NCBI GenBank assembly: GCA_002480565.1
Contig: DLCK01000058.1
Span: forward strand, 7,070 to 71,069
Length of the DNA stretch: 64,000 bases
Direction: 5' to 3'
Source of the DNA: Phycisphaerales bacterium UBA7800
GTDB lineage: Bacteria > Planctomycetota > Phycisphaerae > Phycisphaerales > Phycisphaeraceae
Part shown: positions 50,001 to 57,681 of the stretch, piece after piece
Numbering within the stretch: the first letter of the stretch is position 1
How the letters are laid out: every line of letters starts with the position of its first letter
The notes under the pieces: generated by a model
Told to the model about the DNA's origin: nothing
Database searches by the model: none
What the model saw: only the letters and a program-made list of their open reading frames with translations
Translations under genes and position numbers: made by a program

Positions 50001-53000
50001 ATGTCTCAGGTAATACGACCGTCAAGACGATGACCATCACTGTGGTCGATACCACCGCTCCGAATGTGACATTAGCCGATGTGACCGTGGAACAGGCGAC
50101 CGCAGCAGGTGCTAACGTGCCGTTGACCGCAACGGTCAGTGACATCTGCGATGCAAATCCGTCAATCACATGGTCACATGATCCGGCAACGACGATGTTC
50201 CCGTTGGGTTATACCGAAGTCTCTGCAACCGTGACTGATGCGTCGGGTAACACCACTACCGCCACCATGACGGTCACCGTTGTTGATACAACTGCACCAA
50301 GTGTGACTTTGTCTGACGTGACAGTTGAGCAGGCGACTGCTGCGGGTACGACTGTTCCATTGACAGCAACAGTCAGTGATACATGTGATACCGATCCGAG
50401 TGTGTCATGGTCGCATGATCCGACAACGACCGTTTTCCCGTTGGGTGACACGCAAGTGACAGCTACCGCGACGGACGCTTCGGGTAACAATGCTGTGCAA
50501 ACGATGACGGTGAGTGTGGTGGACACCACGGTGCCGACGTTGACGACCAGTGGCGACGAGACGGTAACGCAGAGTGAGGCGGCTGGTGCTACCGCAACGT
50601 TTTCTGCAGCAGCCAGTGACATCTGTGACAGTTCACCTGTGATCACATGGAGTCACGAGTCCGGTTCGGTCTTCCCGGTTGGACAAACTACGGTGACATG
50701 CACAGCAACTGACACATCGGGCAATGCCAGCGTGCAGACGTTGACGGTGACTGTAATTTCCTCCCCCCCCTCCGTCAGCGGTTTGGCTTGGTCAGATGTC
50801 GATGGTGATGGATTGCGTGACGTTGGCGAATCAATGTTAGCGGACGTTACGGTTCAATTACGTAATGACAGTGACCAAATCGTTGACACCACCATCACCG
50901 ATGCGAATGGTGAATATACTTTCGCGGTTTCACCAGACAGCTATAAAATCAGCTTTGTTCCTGTGGATGGCTATCTGTTTACCCAGACAAATATCGGAAG
51001 CGACACAACTCTTGATAGCGATGCTGATGCCACAGGCTACACCCCACTTGTCGCAGTCGACTACGGTCAAAGCGCGACGCATCTTGATGCGGGCTTTTAC
51101 ACGCCAGCGTCCTTTACCATCAATGGCAAGGTGCGCGACTTCCTTGCATCACATCCTGACTTCCAGAATGAATCTTTCTATGACGAAGGCATTCTCACCG
51201 GCCTGGTCGCATCGCAACTTGCTGCCGATGGGTTACCTGACTTCACAGGAACGCCAGGTGAATCCATCACCAATTCCGTCACCTTCGATCAATGGTATAC
51301 CGATGTTCCCAATGTCAACATGCTGATCCAAGTGCCATTTGAATTGATCGAGACAGGCGTCAAGACCGGTGTATATCAATACCAGAACGAAAGCTTTTTC
51401 CCAATCGAAAGCAGTGGCTTTGGCATCGAATCTCCCTACGAGAACAACCTGCACTTCACCTTGCACATCCATGGCAAGTTCGTTTATGCTCCAGATCAGT
51501 GGGCCAGCATCGCATCGGATGATGACTCATGGTTGTTCATCAACGATCAACTCGTGATTGATGCAGGCGGTATCCACGGGGCGCTCACAGGAACGGCTGA
51601 TTTGAATACGTTGGGTCTGGTCACCGGGCAAACCTATGAATTTGACCTATTCTTTGCCGAACGTAAGTATTCACAATCCAAATTGGTTGTTCAGACCAAC
51701 TTCCCCGTCATAGCCGATGCCTACCCAACCACGTCCCAATCGATCTCCGGCACAGTTTGGCAAGACGCCAACGGCGATGCGATTTATGACACCGGCGAGT
51801 CGGGCATGAGTGGCATCACATTGTTCCTTGATGCCAACGAGAATGGCGAACCGGATTCGGGAGAATTGACAACCACTTCCACGACTGATGGCTCATACTT
51901 ATTTGCCGACGTCCCCGTGGGTGAATACCAACTCTACCAGCAGGTTCCCGATGGTTGGGTGCAAACCTATCCAGAAACCAACACCGGCTCAACGAATGCC
52001 CAAACGCAACGTATCAATCCGTCACACGATGGCTCGACAGTCTGGGGAGACAGTTTTTATCCAGATACGAATAGCAATGGAACGGTCATTGCGTACCATT
52101 CAGAAGCCAACAACCTGGTTGCCAATGACACCAATGGCGTCAAAGATATCTTCGTCTACGACACCTCAATACAAACAACCGTTCGTGCAAGTCTTGCAAG
52201 TAATGGTACACAAGCCAACGGCGACAGCTTGTATCCGACATTAAGCAGCGACGGGCATTATGTCGCCTTTGAGTCTGAAGCCAGTAACCTGGTTGCCGGT
52301 GACACCAATGGCGTCAAATATATCTTCGTCTACGACCTGCAAACCCAGCAGATCCAACGCGTGAGCATCGCCACCAATGCCAGCCAGGCTGATGGCGCCA
52401 GTTATGACGCACAAATCAGCGGCAACGGTCGCTATGTGACCTTCACCAGTTCGGCAACGAACCTCGTCAGTGGCGACACCAATGCCGCGGATGACATCTT
52501 TGTTTACGATTTGCAAACAAGCACAATTCAACGGGTCAGTGTCGATTCCAACGGAACACAAGGCAATAGCGATAGCACCCAACCGAGTATCAGTAACGAT
52601 GGACGCTATATTGCCTATGCTTCAACAGCAAGCAATCTCATTGCCAATGACACCAATGGCACGACCGAAGATGTCATCCTGCACGATCGGCAAACAGGCA
52701 CAACCACGATCGAAAGCCGCAAAGATACAGGCCAGCAAGGCGACCAGCAGTGTTCTTCGCCAACCATCAGTGGCGATGGCAGCGTGCTTGCATTTGTAAC
52801 AAACAACACGCTACTTGCGGGAGACGTCAATGGCGCATGGGATTACTACACCAAAGACCTGCAAACTGATGAATTGAAAATCATGTCACTGACCATCGGA
52901 GCAGGAAGCAATGGTAACGTTGATCTTTCTGATAACGGACGATTCATGGTCATTGCCCTGTTCGACAATACCCTGGTTGCTGGAGATACAAACAGCCAGC

Positions 53001-53290
53001 TGGATATCTTCATCTTTGATCGCGAACAAGACACTATCACACTCGTCTCTAAGGCTTACGATGGATCAAGTGGTGACAACAGCAGTGGACGCCCAGCCAT
53101 CTCAGGTGATGGCACATCCGTGGTCTTTGACTCAAAAGCAAGCAATTTTGTCTCAAACGATACGAACAATGCTTACGACATATTCATAACAACATTCACC
53201 ACACAATCAACAACACCTGATGCACACGAAATCAAACTACACGCAAACCAAAATGTCACAGAAAAAGATTTTGGAAATCAACAAGAATGA
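41036..53290 (+). CDS. Giant exported repeat protein, C-terminal segment: HYR, 24 PKD-type, 8 HYR, SdrD-B, fibro-slime, propeller
   Basis: This is the continuation of the 36986 gene, making about 5,430 residues together. After a CARDB-like stretch and two HYR-like units (41500-41980), 24 PKD-type repeats of about 95 residues run from 41985 to 48865. Each has a PIADAGPDQT-like opening, a TLDGSGSTDISSTN core, a DNDNDI stretch and a TVTLTVTD end. Eight HYR repeats of about 79 residues follow to 50760 (EQATAAGTNVPLTATVSDIC). SdrD-B-like domains at about 50770-51110 and 51740-51985 (WQDANGDAIYDTGESG) flank a fibro-slime domain (WASIASDDDSWLFINDQLV). Six PD40/TolB-like blades end the protein. No membrane anchor or sorting signal is visible at the C-terminus. 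Adhesion or matrix function is inferred. Confidence 0.8.
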   Translation, partial: AYTLSKQAQAGEYLVVQEVVRDSQVVAQTQTSLSVLASAELALGIAGDLTLTPRSVQYGQALAIAAVVNNAGNVDLQNVVFQTRIVSPDTGATLHLFETPLDLTVGQNPVTLQYSLNPVLLPSGDYPVLLTAHYVYDDTEHNVSLDMEGLRALTYVSAGDDLNIEQATRDGTLVKLQLSQTNADSSYAWTRHPGNIVIDPDNTIFPLGSTTVTLTETTSGNTVFTTNSTIKIEDTTAPVLTVPDTIVVTQDQPDGKLVELSVQATDICDASPMLSWSHDPNSTVFPVGTTTVTVTATDVSGNLTTRTFDVTVRNLAAPIADAGPDQTLVQTSYAGAPVTLDGSGSTDASSTNPPDYDNDIVIYQWQEDSVLLGYGKQLPLTLEVGVHTITLTVKDSIGQTSTDTAIITIENAGPIADAGANVTLDQINSDGAIVALDGRGSTDISSTNPPTLDQDIARYVWSENGSTLGEGKQLSNFFAVGTHTVTLTVYDLAGASDTDEVTLTINNVGPIAQAGDDVSVEQFDAYGATIYLDGSQSTDISSTNAPDNDNDIVSYEWLLQGQVIGSTEQFSYYFPLGVNEVTLRVTDTDGVTGTDQVIVNVTNAAPQAQAGDDIAIVQTSPDGATVTLDGSESTDRSSTNSPDFDNDIVSYVWAEGQTPLGSGETLDVQLSVGVHYITLTATDTKGATGTDQVQINILNAAPIAQAGPDQTVIQTDAQGATLALDGSASTDASSTNAPDNDDDIVSYTWSENGVTLSTQINFEQVFTVGTHVIDLTVTDKAGDTGQDQVTLIVQNAAPIAEAGTDQALPQTAYTGALVTLDGSGSTDISSTNAPQLNDDIATYDWQVNGSSIGQGQTLQTTFAVGVHDVTLLITDSAGNTTTDTVQITITNVGPIANAGVDQTVTQTDATGSTIMLDGSGSTDISSTNAPDNDNDIANYTWSVEGSLLGTGKTLEHLFAVGSYTVMLEIIDTAGNTDTDTVLITVNNTGPIAGAGPDQFLVQTESAGAIVTLDGSGSSDISSTNAPNNDNDITSYTWSENGATLGIGKTLDQLFALGSHTVTLTVQDAAGAIHSDDLTVEITNAPPVAEAGVNQVVAQASQSGSVVTLDGSSSTDISSTNPPDNNNDITQYTWSQDGLTLGTGQSLAYEFAVGTHVVMLTVVDSHGASNTDTVQINVVADDNPVAVAGADQTHIQTSSDGYNVTLDGSNSVDASSTNAPDYDDDIVSYQWTVEGVEIGTGPTLDHVFALGTYTVTLTVTDSIDNTDTDDVIITVNNAGPIADAGEDQTVPQTDATGSTITLDASHSTDISSTNAPDNDNDIASYVWTENGVSLGSVATLNQLFAVGIHEVTLTVTDSAGATDTDSLTITVGNAGPIAQAGPDQTIIQTDATGSTITLDGSDSSDISSTNAPDNDNDIANYVWTENGVSLGSGVTLNQIFAVGVHEVTLTVTDTVGNTDSDSLTITIGNAGPVAQAGPDQTVTQTDATGATLQLDGSGSTDISSTNAPDNDNDIVSYVWSENGLSLGSGVALSHVFAVGVHEVTLTVTDTAGNTNTDSLTITVNNAGPIAEAGTNQSIQQTSAVGALVTLDGSGSTDISSTNPPENNNDIINFAWTENGVSLGSGQTLDYTFAIGAHTVTLTVTDSAGLTSSDTVVLFVSQAHPVADAGPDQVVPQTSSQGADVTFDGSGSQDLSSDNPPDNDSDIVSYQWTENDTSLGTGKTLTAPLTVGEHIVTLTVSDSQGVPDSDTVTILVVNAGPLADAGPDQTLIQTSYQGITVTLDGSGSTDISSTNPPDNDNDIISYLWQFVGGFSLGQAPLLQTTLPVGTHNLQLTVTDNAGVTATDTVQITVQNAAPVANAGPDQTLTQVDDQGATVLLDGSASTDISSSNLPEADNDIVVYTWQVDGQTIGTGKALSHVFAVGQHTVSLTVTDTAGATSTDQVIITINNIAPIANAGDDQTLVQTDYHGALITLDGSASTDASSTNAPDFDDDIVSYTWTENSVTIGSGETLDTTLAVGEHTITLTVTDAAGESASDIVVITIENAAPVANAGSDQSIVQTDYTGALVTLDGSASTDISSTNAPSLDNDIVSYTWSEGGSPLGTGEILDTTFALGSHTVLLTVTDSRGATSTDEVVVTITNAPPVADAGIDQTLTQTDSSGALITLDGSGSSDVSSNNPPANDSDIASYAWSESASTLGSGKTLDVTLPVGVHEITLTVTDTAGLTATDTVRVEITNAEPVANAGSDQTVVQTTSAGAVITFVGSASTDISSTNPPNNDNDIIDYTWTKDLSTLGHGKTLDATLPVGTHTVTLTVTDSAGNIDSDTVLITVTNAPPIANAGPDQTLLSGLNVTLDGSASTDITSTSDIVSYEWFENAASLGTGVTLQQTFDTGEHTITLRVTDTAGNTDEDTVIITVTNEPPVADAGVDQTLTQTSASGANVTLNGSGSTDPNSTNSPANDNDIVSYIWTESGSTIATGKTPDVTLPVGVHTITLTVTDTANATATDDVVITVNNAAPIAAADNDQTVEQASSSGTVVTLNGTASTDISSTNPQMNDDIVSYSWAENSTPLGTGQTLDATFQLGSHTVTLTVNDGAGASATDEVIITVVDTTAPTITASDITLEQANAAGTLIPLSATVEDICDSNPNVTWSHDPATTVFPLGNTVVTVTATDASGNSADKTFAVTITDTTAPAITLADITVEQATAAGTNVPLTATVSDICDANPSVTWSHDPTTTVFPLGDTEVTATVTDASGNTTTATMTVTVVDTTAPSMMLADVNVEQATAAGTNVALTATVSDICDTNPSVTWSTDPATTVFPLGDTQVTATVTDASGNTTVKTMVITVVDTTAPSLTLDDVTVEQATAAGANVTLTATVSDICDANPAIVWSTDPATTVFPLGDNEVTATVTDASGNTTVKTMTVTVVDTTAPNVTLANVTVEQATATGTNVALSATVSDICDTNPSVTWSHDPVTTVFPLGDTEVTATVTDVSGNTTVKTMTITVVDTTAPNVTLADVTVEQATAAGANVPLTATVSDICDANPSITWSHDPATTMFPLGYTEVSATVTDASGNTTTATMTVTVVDTTAPSVTLSDVTVEQATAAGTTVPLTATVSDTCDTDPSVSWSHDPTTTVFPLGDTQVTATATDASGNNAVQTMTVSVVDTTVPTLTTSGDETVTQSEAAGATATFSAAASDICDSSPVITWSHESGSVFPVGQTTVTCTATDTSGNASVQTLTVTVISSPPSVSGLAWSDVDGDGLRDVGESMLADVTVQLRNDSDQIVDTTITDANGEYTFAVSPDSYKISFVPVDGYLFTQTNIGSDTTLDSDADATGYTPLVAVDYGQSATHLDAGFYTPASFTINGKVRDFLASHPDFQNESFYDEGILTGLVASQLAADGLPDFTGTPGESITNSVTFDQWYTDVPNVNMLIQVPFELIETGVKTGVYQYQNESFFPIESSGFGIESPYENNLHFTLHIHGKFVYAPDQWASIASDDDSWLFINDQLVIDAGGIHGALTGTADLNTLGLVTGQTYEFDLFFAERKYSQSKLVVQTNFPVIADAYPTTSQSISGTVWQDANGDAIYDTGESGMSGITLFLDANENGEPDSGELTTTSTTDGSYLFADVPVGEYQLYQQVPDGWVQTYPETNTGSTNAQTQRINPSHDGSTVWGDSFYPDTNSNGTVIAYHSEANNLVANDTNGVKDIFVYDTSIQTTVRASLASNGTQANGDSLYPTLSSDGHYVAFESEASNLVAGDTNGVKYIFVYDLQTQQIQRVSIATNASQADGASYDAQISGNGRYVTFTSSATNLVSGDTNAADDIFVYDLQTSTIQRVSVDSNGTQGNSDSTQPSISNDGRYIAYASTASNLIANDTNGTTEDVILHDRQTGTTTIESRKDTGQQGDQQCSSPTISGDGSVLAFVTNNTLLAGDVNGAWDYYTKDLQTDELKIMSLTIGAGSNGNVDLSDNGRFMVIALFDNTLVAGDTNSQLDIFIFDREQDTITLVSKAYDGSSGDNSSGRPAISGDGTSVVFDSKASNFVSNDTNNAYDIFITTFTTQSTTPDAHEIKLHANQNVTEKDFGNQQE
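41985..48865 (+). repeat. 24 tandem PKD-type repeats, about 286 bases each
   Basis: Each unit codes an Ala-Gly-x-Asp-Gln opening, then TLDGSGSTDISSTN-like and DNDNDI-like segments. I counted 24 openings in order. Unit 22 is short, lacking about 20 residues around the opening-to-core part. Many units share the DNA word GACATCAGTTC followed by C or G and ACCAA. Confidence 0.9.
48866..50760 (+). repeat. Eight tandem HYR repeats, about 237 bases each
   Basis: Units 2 to 6 are closest to one another, with the shared core VEQATAAGTNV and a VFPLGDTEVTATVTDASGN end. Unit 8 has diverged (TSGDETVTQSEAAG). Each keeps an Asp-Ile-Cys-Asp element except unit 7, which reads DTCD. Confidence 0.9.
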
Positions 53291-53363
53291 TAATTTCATT
53301 ATCTTTAACGAAGTAACTAACCCCAATTAATACTTATAAATTGTATTTTATGGAGTTTAAAAT

Positions 53364-54227
53364 ATGGGAATTGAAAAAGAGCAACTCGGGCTAATCGCAT
53401 GTGTATGCTGCCTGTTGCTAGTTGTGTTCACACTTTGTGTTGGGCATCAGGTCTCTGCTGCTGAGCTGGAAGTCGTGTTGTTGGCGGATTCGTTCGATGA
53501 TACTGCTGATGCGCCCGACCCCCGAAACTGGCAGATCACCCGGTTCAACGATTTTAAAAAAACCATCGTTGACGTGATGGCCACTCAAACGCCAGCTGAA
53601 ACTGGCGATCAAAACGATCAACCTGTAGCTTCGAATAACACGAAGGAAACTTCCAGTGGTTCCGAGGGTAAATTGCGGTTGGCCATGAACACGATAGGAA
53701 CTGACGACAGCACGGTTAAATACCTTGGTGTTCGCAGTCTCCAAGCGTTTAGTCTGGAGAAAGGGCTGATCATTGAGTGTGATCTAGACTGGAATCAGGG
53801 TGGCGGCTTGAACAACGGTTCCTACATGGCGGCTGGCCTGTACCTTTGCCCAACACAAACCGACGAATCGCCGGTTAAGGAAGACCGCTTCATCAAATTC
53901 GAATACATCGGCACGCCCCCGACCATCAACGCCCGAAGTATGTTAGCGATTGGCCGCAAAGGATATCTCACCCAACTCTACAACGAAAACTGGCCTGCCG
54001 AAAACCGCAAGGGGCGTGACATTGGCAAACCGCATGTGAAGATCATCCTCAACACCACGGCCATCGCTGTGTACGAAAATGGAGAGTTGGTCTACGAAAA
54101 TCAAAAATTCAAACCCGGCTTCCTCAAAGCCTACGTGCATCTGCAAATGAGCAGCCACAGCAATTACCCCCTGCGTGAGATTTATTTTGACAATGTAAAA
54201 ATCAAAACACTTGACGTGCATGAATAA
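53364..54227 (+). CDS. Exported jelly-roll protein of unknown function
   Basis: The 287-residue protein has a signal peptide (hydrophobic residues 9-28, cleavage near VSAAE). The mature part is a beta-sandwich of the LamG/concanavalin or 3-keto-disaccharide-hydrolase type: LADSFDD and DPRNWQI at the start, then GLIIECDLDWNQGGGLNNGS, KIILNTTAIAVYENGELVYE, and REIYFDNVKI at the end. It lies 73 bases after the giant gene and 64 bases before the RHS gene, on the same strand with no terminator between. A GGAG site precedes the ATG. Such domains bind sugars or proteins; catalytic residues cannot be assigned. Confidence 0.65.
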   Translation: MGIEKEQLGLIACVCCLLLVVFTLCVGHQVSAAELEVVLLADSFDDTADAPDPRNWQITRFNDFKKTIVDVMATQTPAETGDQNDQPVASNNTKETSSGSEGKLRLAMNTIGTDDSTVKYLGVRSLQAFSLEKGLIIECDLDWNQGGGLNNGSYMAAGLYLCPTQTDESPVKEDRFIKFEYIGTPPTINARSMLAIGRKGYLTQLYNENWPAENRKGRDIGKPHVKIILNTTAIAVYENGELVYENQKFKPGFLKAYVHLQMSSHSNYPLREIYFDNVKIKTLDVHE

Positions 54228-54291
54228 CCTGACTTCAACAACCGCTTCAAACCTGATTTGACTACAAAAAGATAAGCAACGAACTGCCACC

Positions 54292-57200
54292 ATGAATACA
54301 CCTGCAAAAAACCAACTTCAACAAACGATGCTTCGGGGAATCGACATGATTCAACGTTCTTTCCGCTTGGCCAAACGTCGTCTGTCCCGCCACGGCTTTC
54401 TCGTTTTCCGTGGCAGCATGGTTATGCTCGCCATGGTGGGGATGCTTTTTAATTCATGGATGATCCCCCAACTTTTTGCTCAGTCCATGCAGGAAAAGCA
54501 GGTTCAAAAGCATCTCTACAAAAACCGTCAGGCCCAACGCTATTACATTGATGATTCCCACAGTCTTTCGGAGCAGCAATCCTACCTGCTGGGCAGTTAT
54601 GCTAAAGTCGTTAAAACCATCTGGCAGGACTATCACAGTAAAGAGGGTCTCACGCCACAGACAGCAGATCATTACGACGATCTGGTTTATCTGCACAAGC
54701 AACTCAAGAAGCTCAACATCAAAGCGGTTCTTGCCTTGTCTGATGTGGCCAATCGACTCAAGGAAGTCAACGCACCACATGCGGTTGTCACCCGACACGA
54801 CAAGACCCATCAACAACTGGTTGATGACTGGGGTCGTTTTGAAAAACTTCATCAGGCACTGATTAACACACAGAACGGTTGGAAGCTCAAAAACAGTCTT
54901 CGTGCTTTGGATCAAGCCTATCGCTTTGTTCATCCTGGCCGGGGGTTGTACATCATTCAATCCTATCTGGCACCTCAACTTCTTGAACCGTATCTCAAGA
55001 ACCTGCCTATCCATGAAAACAAAGCAGCCAACGCTGATATTCAAACGCCCACGCCGTCCAAGCTGCTCCCCTTGCCCCGACGCCAGCTTCATGCGACAAA
55101 CATTAAATCTGAATCCAGCAAAGCACATGCATCGCTTGATGGTACACCGACACACTTCCCGTACTTCTATCACTTCCCATGGCAATTGGCTGATGCGGGC
55201 GATGTGATCAGTTCTCTGCTTTCGGAATTGCCGGGTGATGTTTCGCCTGCAACCGGCCCCGTCACTGAAGACGATCTGGCTGCCACCACAGATATTCAAA
55301 AAGACGATGCCATGATCACGGCATTGGCTCAAGAATTGGAGCACGATCCGGTTAAAATCTATGAGTATGTTCGTAACGAACTGGTTTACGAACCTTATTT
55401 CGGGGCAATGAAGGGTTCCCGTAAAACACTGATCGAAAAAGCAGGCAATGACATTGATTTATCCAGCGCGATGATGGCTCTGCTGCGCGCTTCGGGATAT
55501 AACTGTCGCTATGTCTTTGGCACCGTCGAAATGAGTGTCGACGAAGCGGCTGCCTGGGTTGGCGTGGATGATCCGAATCAGGTTGCCAAAGTTTTTACTG
55601 ACAATCAGATTCCCGTGGAATTTGACTATGCTGCTGGCGCGATCAGCACTGTGCGTCTGGATCATGTCTGGGTTCAGGTCTATCTGGATCACTTCCCGTA
55701 TCTTGGGGCTGTGCAGGATTCGCCGGATACATGGCTCTACCTCGACGGCAGCTTCAAGCAGAACACTTATACCGGCAGTCGCGACGTGATCGTTCAAGTC
55801 GGCGTTAGCCCGGAAACCTTCCTCACCAACATCAAAGCCAGTAGCACCATTGACAGTCAAACCAACTCTGCAACCAACGTGCCGGAGTCCTTTATTCTTG
55901 GTGAACTGGAGTTGCTGTCTGAGCCGGTGCGGAATTATTTGGCAGCCAACGAACTGACTACGGAAACCGTCTTCAGACAGCGCACCGTCAATGAAGAACG
56001 CTTCGGATTGTTGCCAGTCACCGATCAATACAAACTCACAGCAACCGGCCTCAAATTCAGCCAGCTTCCCGATGCCTTGCGCCATCACGTCGATATCACT
56101 CTGCGACAAGCCGATGGCTCTGAACTCCTGAACTACCGAACCAATCTGGTATCGCTTGCGGAAAAACGCATCACACTTTCCTACGACCCTGCGACCGAAG
56201 ACGATCGCCTTGTTGCCGAATCCTTCGCTGAAACATCGGAATTTCCCGCATACCTGATGTCGCTGACTCCGGTGCTCAAAGTCGATGGGCAGATTGTTGC
56301 CACAGGTTCAAACGCGGTAGGCATGGGACGCGAACAGGAATTGGAAGTTGCTTTCGAAACCCTCGATGGCTCGGTGGATCGCGTCATCGATGAAATTGCA
56401 GCAGGCGGCTATCACGCGCTGGTGCTCAACGACCAGCAGATGGTCAGTGAATATGTCCAGCAACAAGCCCAGCAATTACAGGCAACGTCGGATAAGCTTT
56501 CAGCCTACAACCTCTCGGATCTGAACCGCGACAACACTATCGGTGATTTACTTCATGGCCTTGGGATCAGTTACTTCCACCAGATTGACCGGTTCAATCA
56601 AATCACCGCAGGTAATCTGGGGGTGGCCCCGACACGCATGCCAAGTTTGGTACGCGTGTCTTGGGATCTTTCGGTCGAACATCAGTTTGGCTTACCCCTG
56701 TATGCTGCTGCCGATCGCGTTCGCGTGCATGTCGGACGAGACCTGTATGTACCCATTGCCATCACGCGTGATGCGGGTAGTGTTACAGGTGATACACAAA
56801 CGCAGGCAGGCGGTGGAGGGCAAGCTGCTGAAAACCAGTTCATGTTCACCGCAGCACTCACCAGCAACGCACTGGAACACAACGTCCTGCTCCAGGCATT
56901 ACCCGATGGTGGCGAAGCAATCTCGGCTGTGCGTGTGATTCAGGCAGCCAATAAAGATGGCGTACCGATTTACACCATCACGCCGGAGAATGTCACTGCC
57001 CTCACTACAGAAATGGAGGTCCAGGCGGATAATCCGTTACCTCAAACAGTCATTGAATCCATTCGCGATGCGGTCAATGCAGAGCGTGAAGTGACCGTTG
57101 CTGGCCAATCAGTCTGGATCGACGATCACCAGTATGTCGCTTATCTCCAACGCGATCTACAAACCAGCGACAGCGGTTTTTTCCTGCAGGAAGTCGGTGT

Positions 57201-57681
57201 TACCAACGAAGCAACGACTGGCAGTCTGTCCCAAGGTGGAGCACGCGTGGCTGGTGGTGAGCAAATCAACACAATGCTCAATGCCGCTGACCTGTTGTCA
57301 TTCGACGCCACGCAAGCCAATGCCTCACAGGTGGCGGGACGTTTGCTGACACCTGTTGCCAGCACTGCTTCGTGGCTCAACGTCGCAGAAGACGTCACCA
57401 CCAACGCGGGTCTCTCTTACTTACCTGCAATCTCCGACATTACGGCATGGTACAAAAAACGCCTTGCTCCCGGCGCTCAACTCGACCCGGTCACCACCAT
57501 CGCATCAGCCATTGCGGTCAGTGGTCCAATCAGTCGCGTCAGTGCACAGCCTGGCATCTTCAATGTCCAGATCACCGACACGCTCATCAGTCCCAACAGC
57601 GACGGTACCAAGGACAGTATGCACATCGAAGCCGACGTCACGCGCAATGCTCAATGGACGGTTACACTCAAGGACAGCTAG
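54292..57681 (+). CDS. RHS-family protein, N-terminal segment with degenerate transglutaminase-like domain
   Basis: The ATG at 54292 opens 1,129 codons. A basic N-terminal stretch of about 40 residues precedes a hydrophobic segment (residues about 43-64, ending QLFAQ). Residues about 65-300 are helical. Residues about 340-490 form a transglutaminase-like domain (YEYVRNELVYEPYFG, then LSSAMMALLRASGYNCRYVFG and LDHVWVQVYL ... WLYLDGSFK). The His and Asp positions are present, but the expected catalytic cysteine is aspartate, so it is probably not an active enzyme. The frame stops at an in-frame TAG (57679-57681) in the middle of a domain: VTLKDS, stop, GTPIG. The downstream segment continues in the same frame. 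No ribosome-binding site is strong here. Confidence 0.8.
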   Translation: MNTPAKNQLQQTMLRGIDMIQRSFRLAKRRLSRHGFLVFRGSMVMLAMVGMLFNSWMIPQLFAQSMQEKQVQKHLYKNRQAQRYYIDDSHSLSEQQSYLLGSYAKVVKTIWQDYHSKEGLTPQTADHYDDLVYLHKQLKKLNIKAVLALSDVANRLKEVNAPHAVVTRHDKTHQQLVDDWGRFEKLHQALINTQNGWKLKNSLRALDQAYRFVHPGRGLYIIQSYLAPQLLEPYLKNLPIHENKAANADIQTPTPSKLLPLPRRQLHATNIKSESSKAHASLDGTPTHFPYFYHFPWQLADAGDVISSLLSELPGDVSPATGPVTEDDLAATTDIQKDDAMITALAQELEHDPVKIYEYVRNELVYEPYFGAMKGSRKTLIEKAGNDIDLSSAMMALLRASGYNCRYVFGTVEMSVDEAAAWVGVDDPNQVAKVFTDNQIPVEFDYAAGAISTVRLDHVWVQVYLDHFPYLGAVQDSPDTWLYLDGSFKQNTYTGSRDVIVQVGVSPETFLTNIKASSTIDSQTNSATNVPESFILGELELLSEPVRNYLAANELTTETVFRQRTVNEERFGLLPVTDQYKLTATGLKFSQLPDALRHHVDITLRQADGSELLNYRTNLVSLAEKRITLSYDPATEDDRLVAESFAETSEFPAYLMSLTPVLKVDGQIVATGSNAVGMGREQELEVAFETLDGSVDRVIDEIAAGGYHALVLNDQQMVSEYVQQQAQQLQATSDKLSAYNLSDLNRDNTIGDLLHGLGISYFHQIDRFNQITAGNLGVAPTRMPSLVRVSWDLSVEHQFGLPLYAAADRVRVHVGRDLYVPIAITRDAGSVTGDTQTQAGGGGQAAENQFMFTAALTSNALEHNVLLQALPDGGEAISAVRVIQAANKDGVPIYTITPENVTALTTEMEVQADNPLPQTVIESIRDAVNAEREVTVAGQSVWIDDHQYVAYLQRDLQTSDSGFFLQEVGVTNEATTGSLSQGGARVAGGEQINTMLNAADLLSFDATQANASQVAGRLLTPVASTASWLNVAEDVTTNAGLSYLPAISDITAWYKKRLAPGAQLDPVTTIASAIAVSGPISRVSAQPGIFNVQITDTLISPNSDGTKDSMHIEADVTRNAQWTVTLKDS

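Noticed and set aside
48718..50169. A 483-codon minus-strand frame opposite the HYR repeats
   Set aside because: It is a repeating Val/Ser/Thr-rich antisense shadow whose period equals that of the HYR repeats.
41985..50760. Regular DNA repeats that might be taken for a CRISPR array
   Set aside because: The units are about 286 and 237 bases long, protein-coding, and have no short identical repeats with unique spacers.
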